From Actinokineospora fastidiosa (GTDB lineage Bacteria; Actinomycetota; Actinomycetes; Mycobacteriales; Pseudonocardiaceae), in the NCBI RefSeq assembly GCF_014648415.1, contig NZ_BMRB01000001.1, positions 992,001-1,056,000 on the forward strand: a stretch of DNA of 64,000 nucleotides. Direction: 5' to 3'. How positions within the stretch are numbered: position 1 is the first letter of the stretch; each line of letters starts with the position of its first letter. The notes under the pieces were generated by a model. That model saw only the letters and a program-made list of their open reading frames with translations. It was not told where the DNA came from and ran no database searches. Both the position numbers and the translations under genes were made by a program. Shown here piece after piece: positions 1 through 12,504 of the stretch.

Positions 1-1738
<1,738 letters not shown>

Positions 1739-1804
1739 GGCAGGTGAATCCCTTCGAGCGGTGTGTCGGCGCGGCGTGCGGACGCCGGATCAGCCATCGA
1801 TCGA

Positions 1805-3883
<2,079 letters not shown>

Positions 3884-3982
3884 TCAGAAGCGGCCCAAGG
3901 ACCCGCCTGTTTTGCTCACAGACGCCCCGATCGAGAGTGGCGCGGGTCCGGACGCCGGTCACGGCACTTCAAGCCGCGATTT

Positions 3983-4705
3983 TCAACCGTAGGTATCGCG
4001 AGGCCCGCGCCCGGGGACGTGCCGGGGGCCGTAGCGCCAACTCGGCGCCGCGGGGCCCTGCACCTTCAGCCTGCGGACCACGCCAGCGCCCACGCCCGCG
4101 GCGATCCGGGCGAGCAGCTGGCGCTGGAGCAGCCGCAGCTGCGTGGCCCACGCGGTGCTCTCCGCCTGCACGGTCAGCTCGCCGTCCTTGAGCGACAGCG
4201 GCTTGGCGTGCTCGGCGACCTCCGCGCCGACCAGGGCGGCCCACCTGCCGAACACGCGGCCGCCCGCGAGCTGGTCGGACCAGCCGCGGTCGGCGGCCAG
4301 CCTGGAGGCAAGTCTGCCCAACGGCTGCGGATCGCGCTCGTCGGCGCCGGGCCCCGACCAGCGGCGACGCCTGCGCGCGCCGGTCGCTGTTCCACGTGGA
4401 ACACCGCGCCTCGGCTTGGCGCGGGCCTGCTTGCGGGCCGCCTCGAGGGCGGCGCGGGCGAGGTCCGGTCCGCGCAACGCCTCGTCACGCTCTGTACCGG
4501 GTTCACGCCCGGGTGTGGATGACTCACCGGATCCGGTCGCGCCCGCTAGGCCGAACGCTCGCTCGGTGACCGTGTTATCCACACTATCCACAGGGTTGTC
4601 CCCAGATGTGGGGTTCTTCCGGCCGGATCTGGTCACCGGTTGTGGTCCAGCGCTAGTCCGATCGGGTTCGGCGAACAGCGCGCCGCCGAAGAGGTCATCG
4701 GACAC
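3983..4705 (-). CDS. dciA: DciA-type helicase operator/loader (DUF721 family)
   Basis: DUF721/DciA proteins help load the replicative helicase DnaB in bacteria that lack DnaC or DnaI. It is 240 residues: an N-terminal half of low complexity, then the conserved DUF721 domain from about residue 110 ([38 protein letters not shown]), ending in a basic tail. The position between recF and gyrB matches Rv0004. The start (ATG 4705) overlaps the recF end by 11 bases, so the two are likely translationally coupled. The N-terminal coding DNA holds DnaA-box-like 9-mers at 4575-4604 and a parS-like palindrome at 4388-4403, both annotated separately. Confidence 0.9.
   Translation of the reverse strand: MSDDLFGGALFAEPDRTSAGPQPVTRSGRKNPTSGDNPVDSVDNTVTERAFGLAGATGSGESSTPGREPGTERDEALRGPDLARAALEAARKQARAKPRRGVPRGTATGARRRRRWSGPGADERDPQPLGRLASRLAADRGWSDQLAGGRVFGRWAALVGAEVAEHAKPLSLKDGELTVQAESTAWATQLRLLQRQLLARIAAGVGAGVVRRLKVQGPAAPSWRYGPRHVPGRGPRDTYG
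4388..4403. promoter_or_regulatory. parS: parS-like ParB site inside dciA
   Basis: The perfect 16-base palindrome TGTTCCACGTGGAACA matches the bacterial parS consensus apart from symmetric base changes. It lies inside the dciA reading frame, about 10 kb from the three sites near rsmG-parA. ParB spreading from here would cover the dciA-recF side of oriC. Confidence 0.75.
4575..4604. promoter_or_regulatory. Cluster of DnaA-box-like 9-mers inside dciA
   Basis: Three 9-mers in tandem: TTATCCACA at 4575-4583 (the exact E. coli consensus), CTATCCACA at 4584-4592 immediately abutting it, and TTGTCCCCA at 4596-4604. All have the same orientation. They fall in the 5' coding part of dciA, 3.4 kb from oriC. 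DnaA binding is inferred from sequence only. Confidence 0.55.
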
Positions 4706-5843
4706 GCTGCACCTCCCCGTCGGCCACCCGGTACCGCGCGCCGTCCAGCTCCTCGGGCACGTCCTCGGCGACCGCGGCGGTGACGATCACCTGCTCGGCG
4801 GCGAGCGCGGTCTCGGCGAGGCGCTCCCGCCGGGCCCGGTCGAGCTCGGCGAAGACGTCGTCGAGGATGAGCACCGGCTCGCTGCCCTCGGCGCGCAGCA
4901 GTTCGTAGGAGCCTAGGCGCAGGGCGAGCGCGAAGGACCAGGACTCGCCGTGGCTGGCGTACCCCTTCGCCGGGAGGTCGCCGAGCGCGAGCTCCAGCTC
5001 GTCGCGGTGCGGGCCGACCAGGCTGACGCCGCGCTCCAGCTCGGCGTCGCGGCGCTCGGCCATGGCGGTGAGCAGCGCGTCGGACACGACGGCGAGGTCC
5101 GCGGGCACGTCGTCGCCGTATCCCGAGGGCAGCCCGACACCGGCGCGGTAGGCGATGCGGGCGGGCGCTGACTCCGGCGCGACCCCGGCGTAGGCCTCGG
5201 CGACCCTCGGCCGCAGCGCGGCGACGAGGTCGAGCCGGGCCGCGAGCAGCTGCGCGCCGTGCGCGGCGAGGTGGCCGTCCCACACGTCGAGGGTGGACAG
5301 CGCCTCCGGGTCGGCGCGGCGGGCGCGCCGGTTCGCGGCCGCGCTCTTGAGCAGGGCGTTGCGCTGGCGCAGCACCTTGTCGTAGTCGGCGCGCACCCCG
5401 GCGTAGCGCGGGGCGCGCTGGACGAGCAGGTCGTCGAGGAACCGGCGCCGCTCGCCCGGGTCGCCGCGGACGAGGGCCAGGTCCTCGGGCGCGAACAGCA
5501 CCGTGCGCAGGATGCCCAGGACGTCGCGGGGCCTGCCGACCGCGCCCCGGTTGACCCGCGCCCGGTTGGCCTTGCCCGGGGTGATCTCCAGTTCCACGGT
5601 CAGCTCGCGGTCGTCGTTGACCACGGCCAGCCGCACGATGGCGCGCTGCGCGCCGTGCCGGACCAGCGGCGCGTCGGCGGCGACCCGGTGCGATGACAGG
5701 GTCGCCACATAGCCGACCGCCTCGACCAGGTTGGTCTTGCCCTGGCCGTTGCGGCCGACGAGCACCGAGGGGCCCGGCTCCAGGTCCAGGTCGGCGCGCT
5801 CCCACGAGCGGAAGTCGGCCACCTGTAAGTGCCGGACGTGCAT
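4695..5843 (-). CDS. recF: DNA replication/repair protein RecF
   Basis: RecF is an SMC-like ABC ATPase that helps load RecA at gaps and stalled forks. It has 382 residues with Walker [10 protein letters not shown] at residues 30-38 and Walker [13 protein letters not shown] near residue 323, plus an ABC-signature-like stretch ([10 protein letters not shown]) between them. Start is ATG at 5843, whose first base directly follows the gnd stop at 5844-5846. Downstream it overlaps dciA by 11 bases. Order dnaN-gnd-recF-dciA-gyrB fits a single replication operon. Confidence 0.97.
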   Translation of the reverse strand: MHVRHLQVADFRSWERADLDLEPGPSVLVGRNGQGKTNLVEAVGYVATLSSHRVAADAPLVRHGAQRAIVRLAVVNDDRELTVELEITPGKANRARVNRGAVGRPRDVLGILRTVLFAPEDLALVRGDPGERRRFLDDLLVQRAPRYAGVRADYDKVLRQRNALLKSAAANRRARRADPEALSTLDVWDGHLAAHGAQLLAARLDLVAALRPRVAEAYAGVAPESAPARIAYRAGVGLPSGYGDDVPADLAVVSDALLTAMAERRDAELERGVSLVGPHRDELELALGDLPAKGYASHGESWSFALALRLGSYELLRAEGSEPVLILDDVFAELDRARRERLAETALAAEQVIVTAAVAEDVPEELDGARYRVADGEVQRVR

Positions 5844-6755
5844 CTAGTGTGTTTCGCCTGCCCCCGAGGTGGGGCCCGCCTTGTGCACCGCGTGGCCGCC
5901 GAACTGGTTGCGCAGCGCGGACACCGCCTTCATCGCGGGCGAGTCGGGCTGGCGGGAGCCGAACCGGGCGAACAGCGCCGCGGAGATCACCGGGGCGGGG
6001 ACGGCGTGGCGCACCGCCTCCTCGACGGTCCACCGGCCCTCGCCGGAGTCCTCGACGTACCCGCTGATCCCACTGAGCCTCGGGTCCTCGTCCAGCGCCT
6101 TGACCAGCAGGTCGAGCAGCCACGACCGGACCACGGTGCCGCGCGTCCACGCCTTGAGCACGCCGCGCACGTCGGTGACCTCGCTGGCCGCGTCGAGCAG
6201 CTCGTAGCCCTCGGCGTAGGCCTGCATCAGGCCGTACTCGATGCCGTTGTGCACCATCTTCGCGTAGTGGCCCGCGCCGGTGGCCCCGGCGTGCACGAAG
6301 CCCTCCTCGCGGGGACCCTCCGGGCGCAGCGCGTCGAAGATCGGCATGGCCCGCTCGACGAACTTCGCGTCGCCGCCGACCATCAGGCCGTAGCCGTTCT
6401 CCCGGCCCCAGACCCCGCCGGACACGCCGACGTCGAGGTAGCCGACGCCGTCGGCGGCGAGCAGGTCGGCGTTGCCGCGGTCGTCGGTGTAGCGGGAGTT
6501 GCCGCCGTCGATGACGAGGTCGTCCTCGCTGAGCAGGTCGCCCAGCTCGGCGACGACGGTGCGGGTCGGCTGGCCCGCGGGGACCATGACCCACACCGTC
6601 CGCGGCGCTTCCAGCTTGCCGACCATGTCGGCCAGCGACTCGGCGTCGCTGACCTCGGGGTTGCGGTCGTAGCCGACGACCTCGTGCCCGGCGGCGCGCA
6701 GCCGCTCGCGCATGTTGAAGCCCATCTTGCCGAGGCCGACGAGTCCGAGCTGCAC
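5844..6755 (-). CDS. gnd: 6-phosphogluconate dehydrogenase, decarboxylating (short form)
   Basis: Oxidises 6-phosphogluconate to ribulose 5-phosphate in the pentose phosphate pathway. It has 303 residues, the length of the short GntZ/YqeC-type enzyme rather than the roughly 470-residue form. The N-terminal Rossmann motif is GLVGLGKMG, followed by DGGNSRY, the substrate-binding GVSGGVWGRENGY and the catalytic stretch HYAKMVHNGIEYG. The GTG start at 6755 was chosen because GAGGAG precedes it at good spacing and the product begins directly with the nucleotide-binding strand. A 25-base gap separates it from dnaN. Many actinobacteria carry gnd between dnaN and recF. Confidence 0.95.
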   Translation of the reverse strand: MQLGLVGLGKMGFNMRERLRAAGHEVVGYDRNPEVSDAESLADMVGKLEAPRTVWVMVPAGQPTRTVVAELGDLLSEDDLVIDGGNSRYTDDRGNADLLAADGVGYLDVGVSGGVWGRENGYGLMVGGDAKFVERAMPIFDALRPEGPREEGFVHAGATGAGHYAKMVHNGIEYGLMQAYAEGYELLDAASEVTDVRGVLKAWTRGTVVRSWLLDLLVKALDEDPRLSGISGYVEDSGEGRWTVEEAVRHAVPAPVISAALFARFGSRQPDSPAMKAVSALRNQFGGHAVHKAGPTSGAGETH

Positions 6756-6780
6756 GGTGCTCCTCTCGGTTGGAGCCGGG

Positions 6781-7923
6781 TCAGCCGGGAAGGCGGACCG
6801 GCATGAGCAGGTAGAGGTACCCGGGGGTGACCTCCCCATCCTCCCCGACCGGCTTGATCAACGCAGGCCGGTTCGGCGTGGTGAACGACAGCTCCGCGCG
6901 GTCGGCGTGCAGGGCGGCCAGGCCGTCCTGCAGGTAGGCCGGGTTGAACGCGATGGTGACCGGGTCGCCGGTGAACTCCACCGGCAGCTCCTCCTCCGCG
7001 CTGCCCTCGTCGTCGCCGCCCGCGGACAGGCGCAGGCCGCCGTCGGCGAACTCCAGCCGGACCTGGGTGCCGCGCTCGGCCACCAGCGACACGCGCTTGA
7101 TCGCCTCGACCAGCGGGGCGACGGCGATGATCGCGCTGGAGCTCTGCTCGTTGGGCAGCAGCTGGCGGTAGCGCGGGAACTCCGCGTCGAGCAGCCGGGT
7201 GGTCGCGCGGCGGCCGGAGCCGGACAGGCCGAGCAGGCCGTCGCCGGAGGACAGCGCCAGCTCGACGGTGCGCCCGGAGGAGCCGAGCGCCTTGGCGGCG
7301 TCGGCCAGGGTGCGGGCCGGGACGAGCACGGCGGCGTCCTCGACGTCGCCGCTGGGCTTCCACTCGAACTCGCGCATGGCGAGGCGGAAGCGGTCGGTGG
7401 CGACCAGGGTGAGCTTGTCGCCCGCGATCTCCACCCGCACGCCGGTCAGCATCGGGAGCGTGTCGTCCTTGCCCGCGGCCACGGCGACCTGGCTGACGGC
7501 CTGGCCGAAGACCTCGCCCGCGGCCTCACCGGCGTGCTGGGGCATGGCGGGCAGCGACGGGTAGTCCTCGACGGGCATGGTCGGCAGGCTGAACTTGGCG
7601 CTGCCGCAGGTGATGGCGACGCGCGCGCCGTCGACGGAGATCTCCACCGGCTGGGCGGGCAGCGCCTTGGTGATGTCGGCGAGCAGCCGCCCGGAGACGA
7701 GGGTGCGGCCCTCGTCGGCGATCGTGGCGGGCACGTTGACCGTCGCGGAGACCTCGTAGTCGAAGCCGGAGACGGTCAGGCCGGACGCGCTGTCGGCGCC
7801 GTCGGCCGCCGTGGCGTCCAGCAGCACACCGCCGAGGACGGGCACCGGAGGCCGAGAAGGAAGGCTGCGCGCCACCCAGGCGACAGCGTCGGCGAGGCTG
7901 TCGCGCTCGACGCGGATCTTCAT
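6781..7923 (-). CDS. dnaN: DNA polymerase III sliding clamp (beta subunit)
   Basis: DnaN forms the ring clamp that tethers DNA polymerase III and also binds partner proteins through its hydrophobic pocket. It has 380 residues with the three repeated clamp domains; the start [19 protein letters not shown] and the C-terminus [13 protein letters not shown] are typical. ATG at 7923 is preferred over an upstream in-frame start because AAAGGA precedes it. It is the first gene of the dnaN-gnd-recF-dciA-gyrBA block. Unusually it is separated from dnaA by oriC plus a protease gene on the opposite strand. Confidence 0.98.
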   Translation of the reverse strand: MKIRVERDSLADAVAWVARSLPSRPPVPVLGGVLLDATAADGADSASGLTVSGFDYEVSATVNVPATIADEGRTLVSGRLLADITKALPAQPVEISVDGARVAITCGSAKFSLPTMPVEDYPSLPAMPQHAGEAAGEVFGQAVSQVAVAAGKDDTLPMLTGVRVEIAGDKLTLVATDRFRLAMREFEWKPSGDVEDAAVLVPARTLADAAKALGSSGRTVELALSSGDGLLGLSGSGRRATTRLLDAEFPRYRQLLPNEQSSSAIIAVAPLVEAIKRVSLVAERGTQVRLEFADGGLRLSAGGDDEGSAEEELPVEFTGDPVTIAFNPAYLQDGLAALHADRAELSFTTPNRPALIKPVGEDGEVTPGYLYLLMPVRLPG

Positions 7924-7981
7924 GGGAGTCCTTTCCACCGCCCGTGCGGGTCGACCACGCCGGGGGCGTGACCCGGGTGGG

Positions 7982-8375
7982 CTGTCCACGCTGTAGGGCC
8001 CAACCGTAGAGCGTTCACGGCGTGGTCGTCATGTCGGGGCGGGCGAGCGGGAGGGGCGGTCCCGGCCCGCTGTCCCCAGATTCGGCGATCCCCTGTTTCT
8101 TCTTTTTGTTCTTGTGGAGGAAGAGCAAAGACAGCAGTAGTAGTAAGGGCTGTGGGTTGTGTGGACAACGCCCGTCCTCGCAGGTCACCCGGCGCGGATC
8201 GATGTGGACGACCGGGGCATGGAGCCCGTGGACAACTCGGCCCGCCCGTGGACAGCTCGAGCCTGTGGACGAGCGCTCCACAGACCGGCCCGGTTGTCCA
8301 CAGCGCGATCCCCAGTTGTGCACCGAGTAGCCCCCAGGCTGTCCCGACGCCACCCACAGGGCTGTGGATGGCCGA
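7982..8375. other. oriC: Chromosomal replication origin (oriC)
   Basis: This non-coding stretch between dnaN and the protease gene holds a dense set of DnaA-box-like 9-mers. Perfect TTGTCCACA is at 8294-8302 (+) and 8160-8168 (-). Variants are CTGTCCACG 7982-7990 (+), TCGTCCACA 8203-8211 and 8264-8272 (-), TTGTCCACG 8227-8235 (-), CTGTCCACG 8247-8255 (-), CGCTCCACA 8274-8282 (+), TTGTGCACC 8316-8324 (+) and CCATCCACA 8363-8371 (-). A T-rich run at 8091-8110 (around CTTCTTTTTGTTC) in otherwise GC-rich DNA is a candidate unwinding element. The rest of 7924-8562 shows no gene. Confidence 0.9.
8003..8031 (-). promoter_or_regulatory. Candidate dnaN promoter
   Basis: On the minus strand TGACGA (8026-8031) and TACGGT (8003-8008) are separated by 17 bases, about 80 bases before the dnaN start. 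The -10 fits the actinobacterial TANNNT pattern and the -35 is weak. A DnaA-like 9-mer, CTGTCCACG, lies just downstream at 7982-7990. Confidence 0.35.
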
Positions 8376-8562
8376 ACCGCACCCGATCGGTGACACAGAT
8401 CTCCGCTCCGGCCCTCCACGGCCGCAATAAAACCTCCGGCCATCCAGTGAAGCTATGGCCAAGTGTGATTGTTCCCGCCGCGTCGCGTGACCGCATAGTG
8501 ACGGTGCGCCTCGCGCAACCCTGCGCGCGGGGCGATCCCTGCATATGGAAGGAGAAGCCGGA

Positions 8563-9666
8563 ATGCGGCTTCGGAAGATCGCGGCGGCCTTCGCCGCGGC
8601 GGCGACCTGTACCGGCGGGTTGATCGCACTGACAGGCCCGGCCCAGGCCGCGCCGCCGAGCTCGACAACAGGTGATGTGCAGCCGTACATCATCGGCGGC
8701 GACCCCGCGTCGGAGAACTACCCCTTCTACACCAAGCTGCTGTCCAACGGCCGCTTCGGCTGCGGCGGCTCGCTGATCGCGCCGCTGTGGGTCGTCACCG
8801 CCGACCACTGCATCGGCAGCGTCACCTCCGTGCGCATCGGCGGGACCACCCTGTCCTCGGGCGAGTCGCGCACGGTCGTGCAGCAGATTGGCGGCCCGAG
8901 CGGCTACGACATCGCCCTGCTGAAGCTCGGCAGCGCGTCGACGCAGACCCCCATCAAGATCACCGACACCGCGCTGACCGCGGGCACCGCGGTGCGGATC
9001 ATGGGCCACGGGCAGACCTGCCCGACCCGCGGCTGCGGCAGCGCCCCGAACCAGCTGATGCAGCTCGACACCACGCTGCTCTCCAGCGGCTGCACCGCGG
9101 GCTACCAGCCGAACTACGAGCTGTGCGTCGGCGACTCCTACGGCGCGGGCGCCTGCTACGGCGACTCCGGCGGCCCGCTGGTCGTGCGGGCGAACAACCG
9201 CTGGGAGCTCGGCGGCGCCACCAGCCGCGCGGGCCAGGGCCAGCCGACCTGCGCCGAGGCGCCGTCCATCTACATGAAGGTCCCGGCGTTCAAGTCGTGG
9301 ATCGAGGGCTACACCGGCGACCTCGACGGCGGCGGCCCCGACCCCGACCCGGAGCCGGGCAACTGCTCCGAGGAGACCTTCACCGGCTCGCTGAACGCGG
9401 GCGGCTCGGTCTACCAGCCCAACGGCAGCTACTACTACAGCAGCGCCTCCGGCACCCACCGCGGCTGCCTCGCGGGCCCCTCGGGCGCCGACTACGACCT
9501 GTACCTGCAGAAGTGGAACGGGTCGACCTGGGCCAACGTGCAGTCGGGCACCACGCCCGCTGCCAGTGAAGAGGTCGAGTACAACGGCACGGCCGGTTAC
9601 TACCGCTGGCGCGTGCACGCCTACAGCGGCTCGGGCAGCTACACGCTGAAGACCGACAAGCCGTAA
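8563..9666 (+). CDS. Secreted chymotrypsin-fold (S1) serine protease with C-terminal PPC-like domain
   Basis: Predicted extracellular endopeptidase of 367 residues. ATG at 8563 is preferred over an ATG 18 bases upstream because GGAAGGAG lies at proper spacing before it. A signal peptide (residues 1 to about 29, ending AQA) precedes a short propeptide and the mature-like N-terminus IIGG (43-46). The triad is His82 in TADHC, Asp116 in YDIALL and Ser202 in GDSGGP. The residue at the base of the S1 pocket (six before Ser202) is Gly, not the Asp of trypsin, so Arg/Lys specificity is not expected. A Gly/Asp/Pro linker leads to a C-terminal PPC-like beta domain (about 265-367). It sits between oriC and dnaA, convergent with dnaA. 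Confidence 0.92.
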   Translation: MRLRKIAAAFAAAATCTGGLIALTGPAQAAPPSSTTGDVQPYIIGGDPASENYPFYTKLLSNGRFGCGGSLIAPLWVVTADHCIGSVTSVRIGGTTLSSGESRTVVQQIGGPSGYDIALLKLGSASTQTPIKITDTALTAGTAVRIMGHGQTCPTRGCGSAPNQLMQLDTTLLSSGCTAGYQPNYELCVGDSYGAGACYGDSGGPLVVRANNRWELGGATSRAGQGQPTCAEAPSIYMKVPAFKSWIEGYTGDLDGGGPDPDPEPGNCSEETFTGSLNAGGSVYQPNGSYYYSSASGTHRGCLAGPSGADYDLYLQKWNGSTWANVQSGTTPAASEEVEYNGTAGYYRWRVHAYSGSGSYTLKTDKP

Positions 9667-9676
9667 CCCCTGACCG

Positions 9677-9716
9677 ACGGCCCCCGAGCGGATGGACGGA
9701 TCCGCTCGGGGGCCGT
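9677..9716. terminator. Bidirectional terminator between protease gene and dnaA
   Basis: A perfect 17-bp stem (9677-9693 with 9700-9716) closes a 6-base loop, starting 11 bases after the protease stop and ending 15 bases before the dnaA stop. There is no long U tract, as is common for actinobacterial terminators. Confidence 0.85.
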
Positions 9717-9731
9717 CGCTCGTGTCGGGGG

Positions 9732-11267
9732 TCAGCCGCGCGCGCGCTGCTTGATGCGGGTGGTGAGCTCCTGCACCTGGTCGTAGACCCGGCGGCGCTC
9801 GGCCATTTCCTTGCGGATCTTCTTGTCGGCGTGCATGACCGTGGTGTGGTCGCGGCCGCCGAAGGTCTGGCCGATTTTGGGGAGTGACAGGTCGGTCAGC
9901 TCACGGCACAGGTACATGGAGATCTGCCGGGCGGCCGCAAGCGCTTTCGTCTTGCCGGGGCCGCAGAGGTCGTCGATGGAGACGCCGAAGTACTCGGCAG
10001 TGACGGCCATGATCGTGGCCGCGGAGATCTCCGGGGCCTGGGAGTCCGGGATGAGGTCGCGCAGCACGATCTCGGCCAGGCCGACCTCGACCGGCTGCCG
10101 GTTGAGCGAGGCGAACGCGGTCACCCGGATCAGGGCGCCCTCCAGCTCGCGGATGTTGGCCTCGACCCGGGCGGCGATGAACTCCAGCACCTCGCCGGGG
10201 ACGGCCAGGCGGTCCTGGGCCGCCTTCTTCCGCAGGATGGCGATGCGGGTCTCCAGCTCCGGCGGCTGGATGTCGGTGATCAGGCCCCACTCGAACCGCG
10301 TGCGCAGCCGGTCCTCCAGGGTCTCCAGCCGCTTGGGCGGCCGATCGGAGGACACCACGATCTGCTTGTTGGCGTTGTGCAGCGTGTTGAAGGTGTGGAA
10401 GAACTCCTCCTGGGTGCCTTCCTTGCCCTCCAGGAACTGGATGTCGTCCACCAGCAGCACGTCGATGTCGCGGTAGCGGCGCTGGAAGGCCACCTTGCGG
10501 TCGTCGCGCAGCGAGTTGATGAAGTCGTTGGTGAACTCCTCGGTGGACACGTACCGCACGCGCATCCCCGGGAACAGGCGCTGCGCGTAGTGGCCCACGG
10601 CGTGCAGCAGGTGCGTCTTGCCCAGCCCGGACTCGCCCCAGATGAACAGCGGGTTGTACGCGCGGGCGGGCGCCTCGGCCACCGCGACCGACGCCGCGTG
10701 CGCGAAGCGGTTGGACGCGCCGATGACGAACGTGTCGAAGGTGTACTTCTCGTTCAGCCGGGTCTTGGACGTCTGCGGCTGCGCGGGCGCGGTGTAGGGC
10801 TGGCCGGTCGCCGGGCGGCTGCCGTTGAACGTCGGCCAGATCTCGTGGACGGCGGCGAGCGCGTCGCCCTCCTCGTCCACCTCCTCGCCGTCGTCGTCGG
10901 CCGCGGCGCCCGGAGGGGCCACGACGGGCGCGTCGACCGGCAGCGCGACCGGCTCGGCGACGGGGACCTCGATCGGGGCGGGCACCGGCTGCGGGACGGG
11001 GGCGGGCGCGGTGTCGACCTTGACGGCCAGCGACACGACCCGGCCGAGCCTGCGGGAGAGCGCGGAGGTGATCGGCTCGCGCAGCGCGCGCTCGATCGCC
11101 TCCTTGGCGAACTCGCTGGGCGCTGACAGCAGCGCCGTCTCGTCGAGCAGGCCGATGGGGCGGGTCATCCGCATCCAGGCGCGCTGTGAGGGAGACAGTG
11201 TTCCGGCGGACAGCTCGCGCACGACCTGCTCCCAGACCACGCCCAGATTCATCTGGTGGTCGGACAT
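9732..11267 (-). CDS. dnaA: Chromosomal replication initiator DnaA
   Basis: DnaA binds 9-mer boxes in oriC, opens the DNA and recruits the helicase. It has 511 residues. Domain I is at 1 to about 80; domain II is a Pro/Val-rich then acidic linker (about 85-145). The AAA+ domain has Walker A GESGLGKT (211-218) and Walker B VLLVDDIQ (270-277). The C-terminal helix-turn-helix contains the box-reading [18 protein letters not shown] at 11267 was chosen because GGGGAG precedes it and homologues start close to NLGVVWEQV. The upstream region carries DnaA boxes, suggesting autoregulation. It is not adjacent to dnaN, which is unusual. Confidence 0.98.
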   Translation of the reverse strand: MSDHQMNLGVVWEQVVRELSAGTLSPSQRAWMRMTRPIGLLDETALLSAPSEFAKEAIERALREPITSALSRRLGRVVSLAVKVDTAPAPVPQPVPAPIEVPVAEPVALPVDAPVVAPPGAAADDDGEEVDEEGDALAAVHEIWPTFNGSRPATGQPYTAPAQPQTSKTRLNEKYTFDTFVIGASNRFAHAASVAVAEAPARAYNPLFIWGESGLGKTHLLHAVGHYAQRLFPGMRVRYVSTEEFTNDFINSLRDDRKVAFQRRYRDIDVLLVDDIQFLEGKEGTQEEFFHTFNTLHNANKQIVVSSDRPPKRLETLEDRLRTRFEWGLITDIQPPELETRIAILRKKAAQDRLAVPGEVLEFIAARVEANIRELEGALIRVTAFASLNRQPVEVGLAEIVLRDLIPDSQAPEISAATIMAVTAEYFGVSIDDLCGPGKTKALAAARQISMYLCRELTDLSLPKIGQTFGGRDHTTVMHADKKIRKEMAERRRVYDQVQELTTRIKQRARG

Positions 11268-11319
11268 CGACGCCGCTCCCCTCCCCTCCGACGGCCCCCG
11301 CACGCCGGGTGTCCGGCGC

Positions 11320-11341
11320 TCATCCACAACAGTTGTCCACA
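11320..11341. promoter_or_regulatory. DnaA boxes in the dnaA 5' leader
   Basis: TCATCCACA at 11320-11328 and the perfect box TTGTCCACA at 11333-11341 lie 53-74 bases upstream of the dnaA start. They sit between the start codon and the candidate promoter, a position suited to DnaA autorepression. Confidence 0.7.
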
Positions 11342-11462
11342 ACTGTGCACGAAGGTACGGCGAACCGCGGCGACACCCCGTGGCGGGTCAACGGTACTCA
11401 GTGGTCCGGCACGGTCGGCCCGGCAGGGGCTCCCATCGGCGTCCGGCAAGCCAAGAGCCCGC

Positions 11463-11491
11463 ACGCTAACAAGGACGGCCGGTCGCCACAA
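11463..11491 (-). promoter_or_regulatory. Candidate dnaA promoter
   Basis: On the minus strand TTGTGG (11486-11491) and TAGCGT (11463-11468) are spaced by 17 bases. This would give a leader of about 190 bases containing the two DnaA boxes. Together with the rpmH promoter it accounts for the 420-base dnaA-rpmH intergenic region, where no further gene is seen. Confidence 0.4.
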
Positions 11492-11515
11492 GACGCGATC
11501 CCCGGGTACCCGGAT

Positions 11516-11544
11516 TTGTCCCCGCCAGAGCGGGTGCGTACTCT
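11516..11544 (+). promoter_or_regulatory. Candidate rpmH promoter
   Basis: TTGTCC (11516-11521) and TACTCT (11539-11544) are separated by exactly 17 bases on the plus strand and fit housekeeping sigma elements of actinobacteria. The start of rpmH is about 140 bases downstream, leaving a long untranslated leader. Confidence 0.5.
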
Positions 11545-11687
11545 CATAAGGTCTCCCGCTTGCGGCGGGCGAGTTCTGCGTGCCCGCACCGTGAGCGGCT
11601 TGCGCGCGATCCGCCTGGGCCGTGCCCGCGCGAGACCCGACCTACGGCCAGAACGACTGGCAGGGCTAGTACCCGGGAGATAGAGCT

Positions 11688-11825
11688 GTGAGCAAGCGCA
11701 CCTTCCAGCCGAACAACCGTCGCCGCGCCAAGACGCACGGCTTCCGCCTGCGGATGCGCACCCGTGCGGGTCGCGCGATCCTCGCCGCCCGTCGGCGCAA
11801 GGGCCGCGACAAGCTGTCGGCCTGA
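11688..11825 (+). CDS. rpmH: 50S ribosomal protein L34
   Basis: Small basic protein of the large ribosomal subunit, 45 residues. It begins [18 protein letters not shown] and ends [11 protein letters not shown], the conserved L34 pattern. Start is GTG at 11688 with CGGGAGA upstream. It is the first gene of the rpmH-rnpA-yidD-yidC-jag-rsmG block that diverges from dnaA in most bacteria. It is followed 14 bases later by rnpA. Confidence 0.97.
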   Translation: MSKRTFQPNNRRRAKTHGFRLRMRTRAGRAILAARRRKGRDKLSA

Positions 11826-11839
11826 GCCCAACCGCCGCC

Positions 11840-12208
11840 GTGCTCCCCGCGGCCGCCCGGCTGACCAGCAGCGCGGACTTCCGGCTGGTGACCCGCGGGG
11901 GTCGCCGGGCGGGCCGCACCCGGCTGGTGGTGCACGCGGTGGCGGGCCCAGCGGACCCCGAAGCCGACCCCGGTTCGCCGAGGGTCGGTTTCGTCGTGAG
12001 TAAGGCCGTGGGCAACTCGGTGGTCCGCCACCGGGTGTCCCGGCGGCTGCGCCACCTCGTGCGCGACCGGCTCGGAACTCTGCCGCCGGGCAGCGCGTTG
12101 GTCGTGCGGGCGTTGCCGCGCGCCGCCGAGGCGACCAGCGCCGAGCTCGGCGCGGACCTCGACGCCGCGCTTCGCAAGCTCCGGCTGTCGAGTGGTGATG
12201 AGTCGTGA
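11840..12208 (+). CDS. rnpA: Ribonuclease P protein component
   Basis: Protein cofactor of RNase P, which removes 5' leaders from pre-tRNAs. It has 122 residues, start GTG at 11840. The family signature is seen around residues 47-70 ([21 protein letters not shown]), with the RNR-like basic helix degenerate in the way common for actinobacteria. The GTGA overlap at 12205-12208 couples it to yidD. Confidence 0.95.
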   Translation: MLPAAARLTSSADFRLVTRGGRRAGRTRLVVHAVAGPADPEADPGSPRVGFVVSKAVGNSVVRHRVSRRLRHLVRDRLGTLPPGSALVVRALPRAAEATSAELGADLDAALRKLRLSSGDES

Positions 12209-12501
12209 CGGTAGGGACCGCGCCGAGCCTTGGTGCCCGGGTGCTGCTGGCTCCCGTGCGCGCCTACCGCAGGTGGATCTCGCCGCTGCTGCCGCCCGCG
12301 TGCCGCTTCTACCCCAGTTGCAGCGCCTACGCCGCCGAGGCCCTCACCGAGCACGGTGCGCTGCGCGGCTCGTGGCTCGCGCTGCGCCGCCTGCTGCGCT
12401 GCGGCCCGTGGCACCCCGGCGGACTGGACCCGGTGCCGCCGCGGCACCCCGAGAACCTGACCGGGACCGGCCCGGCTGACGTGAGAGCTGCCGAGGAGTA
12501 G
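12205..12501 (+). CDS. yidD: Membrane protein insertion efficiency factor YidD
   Basis: Small amphipathic protein of 98 residues that assists YidC/Sec membrane insertion. The hallmark is the Cys-rich core [13 protein letters not shown] followed by a later [13 protein letters not shown]. Start GTG at 12205 overlaps the rnpA stop by four bases. It is followed after three bases by yidC, the usual order. Confidence 0.95.
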   Translation: MTVGTAPSLGARVLLAPVRAYRRWISPLLPPACRFYPSCSAYAAEALTEHGALRGSWLALRRLLRCGPWHPGGLDPVPPRHPENLTGTGPADVRAAEE

Positions 12502-12504
12502 TTC

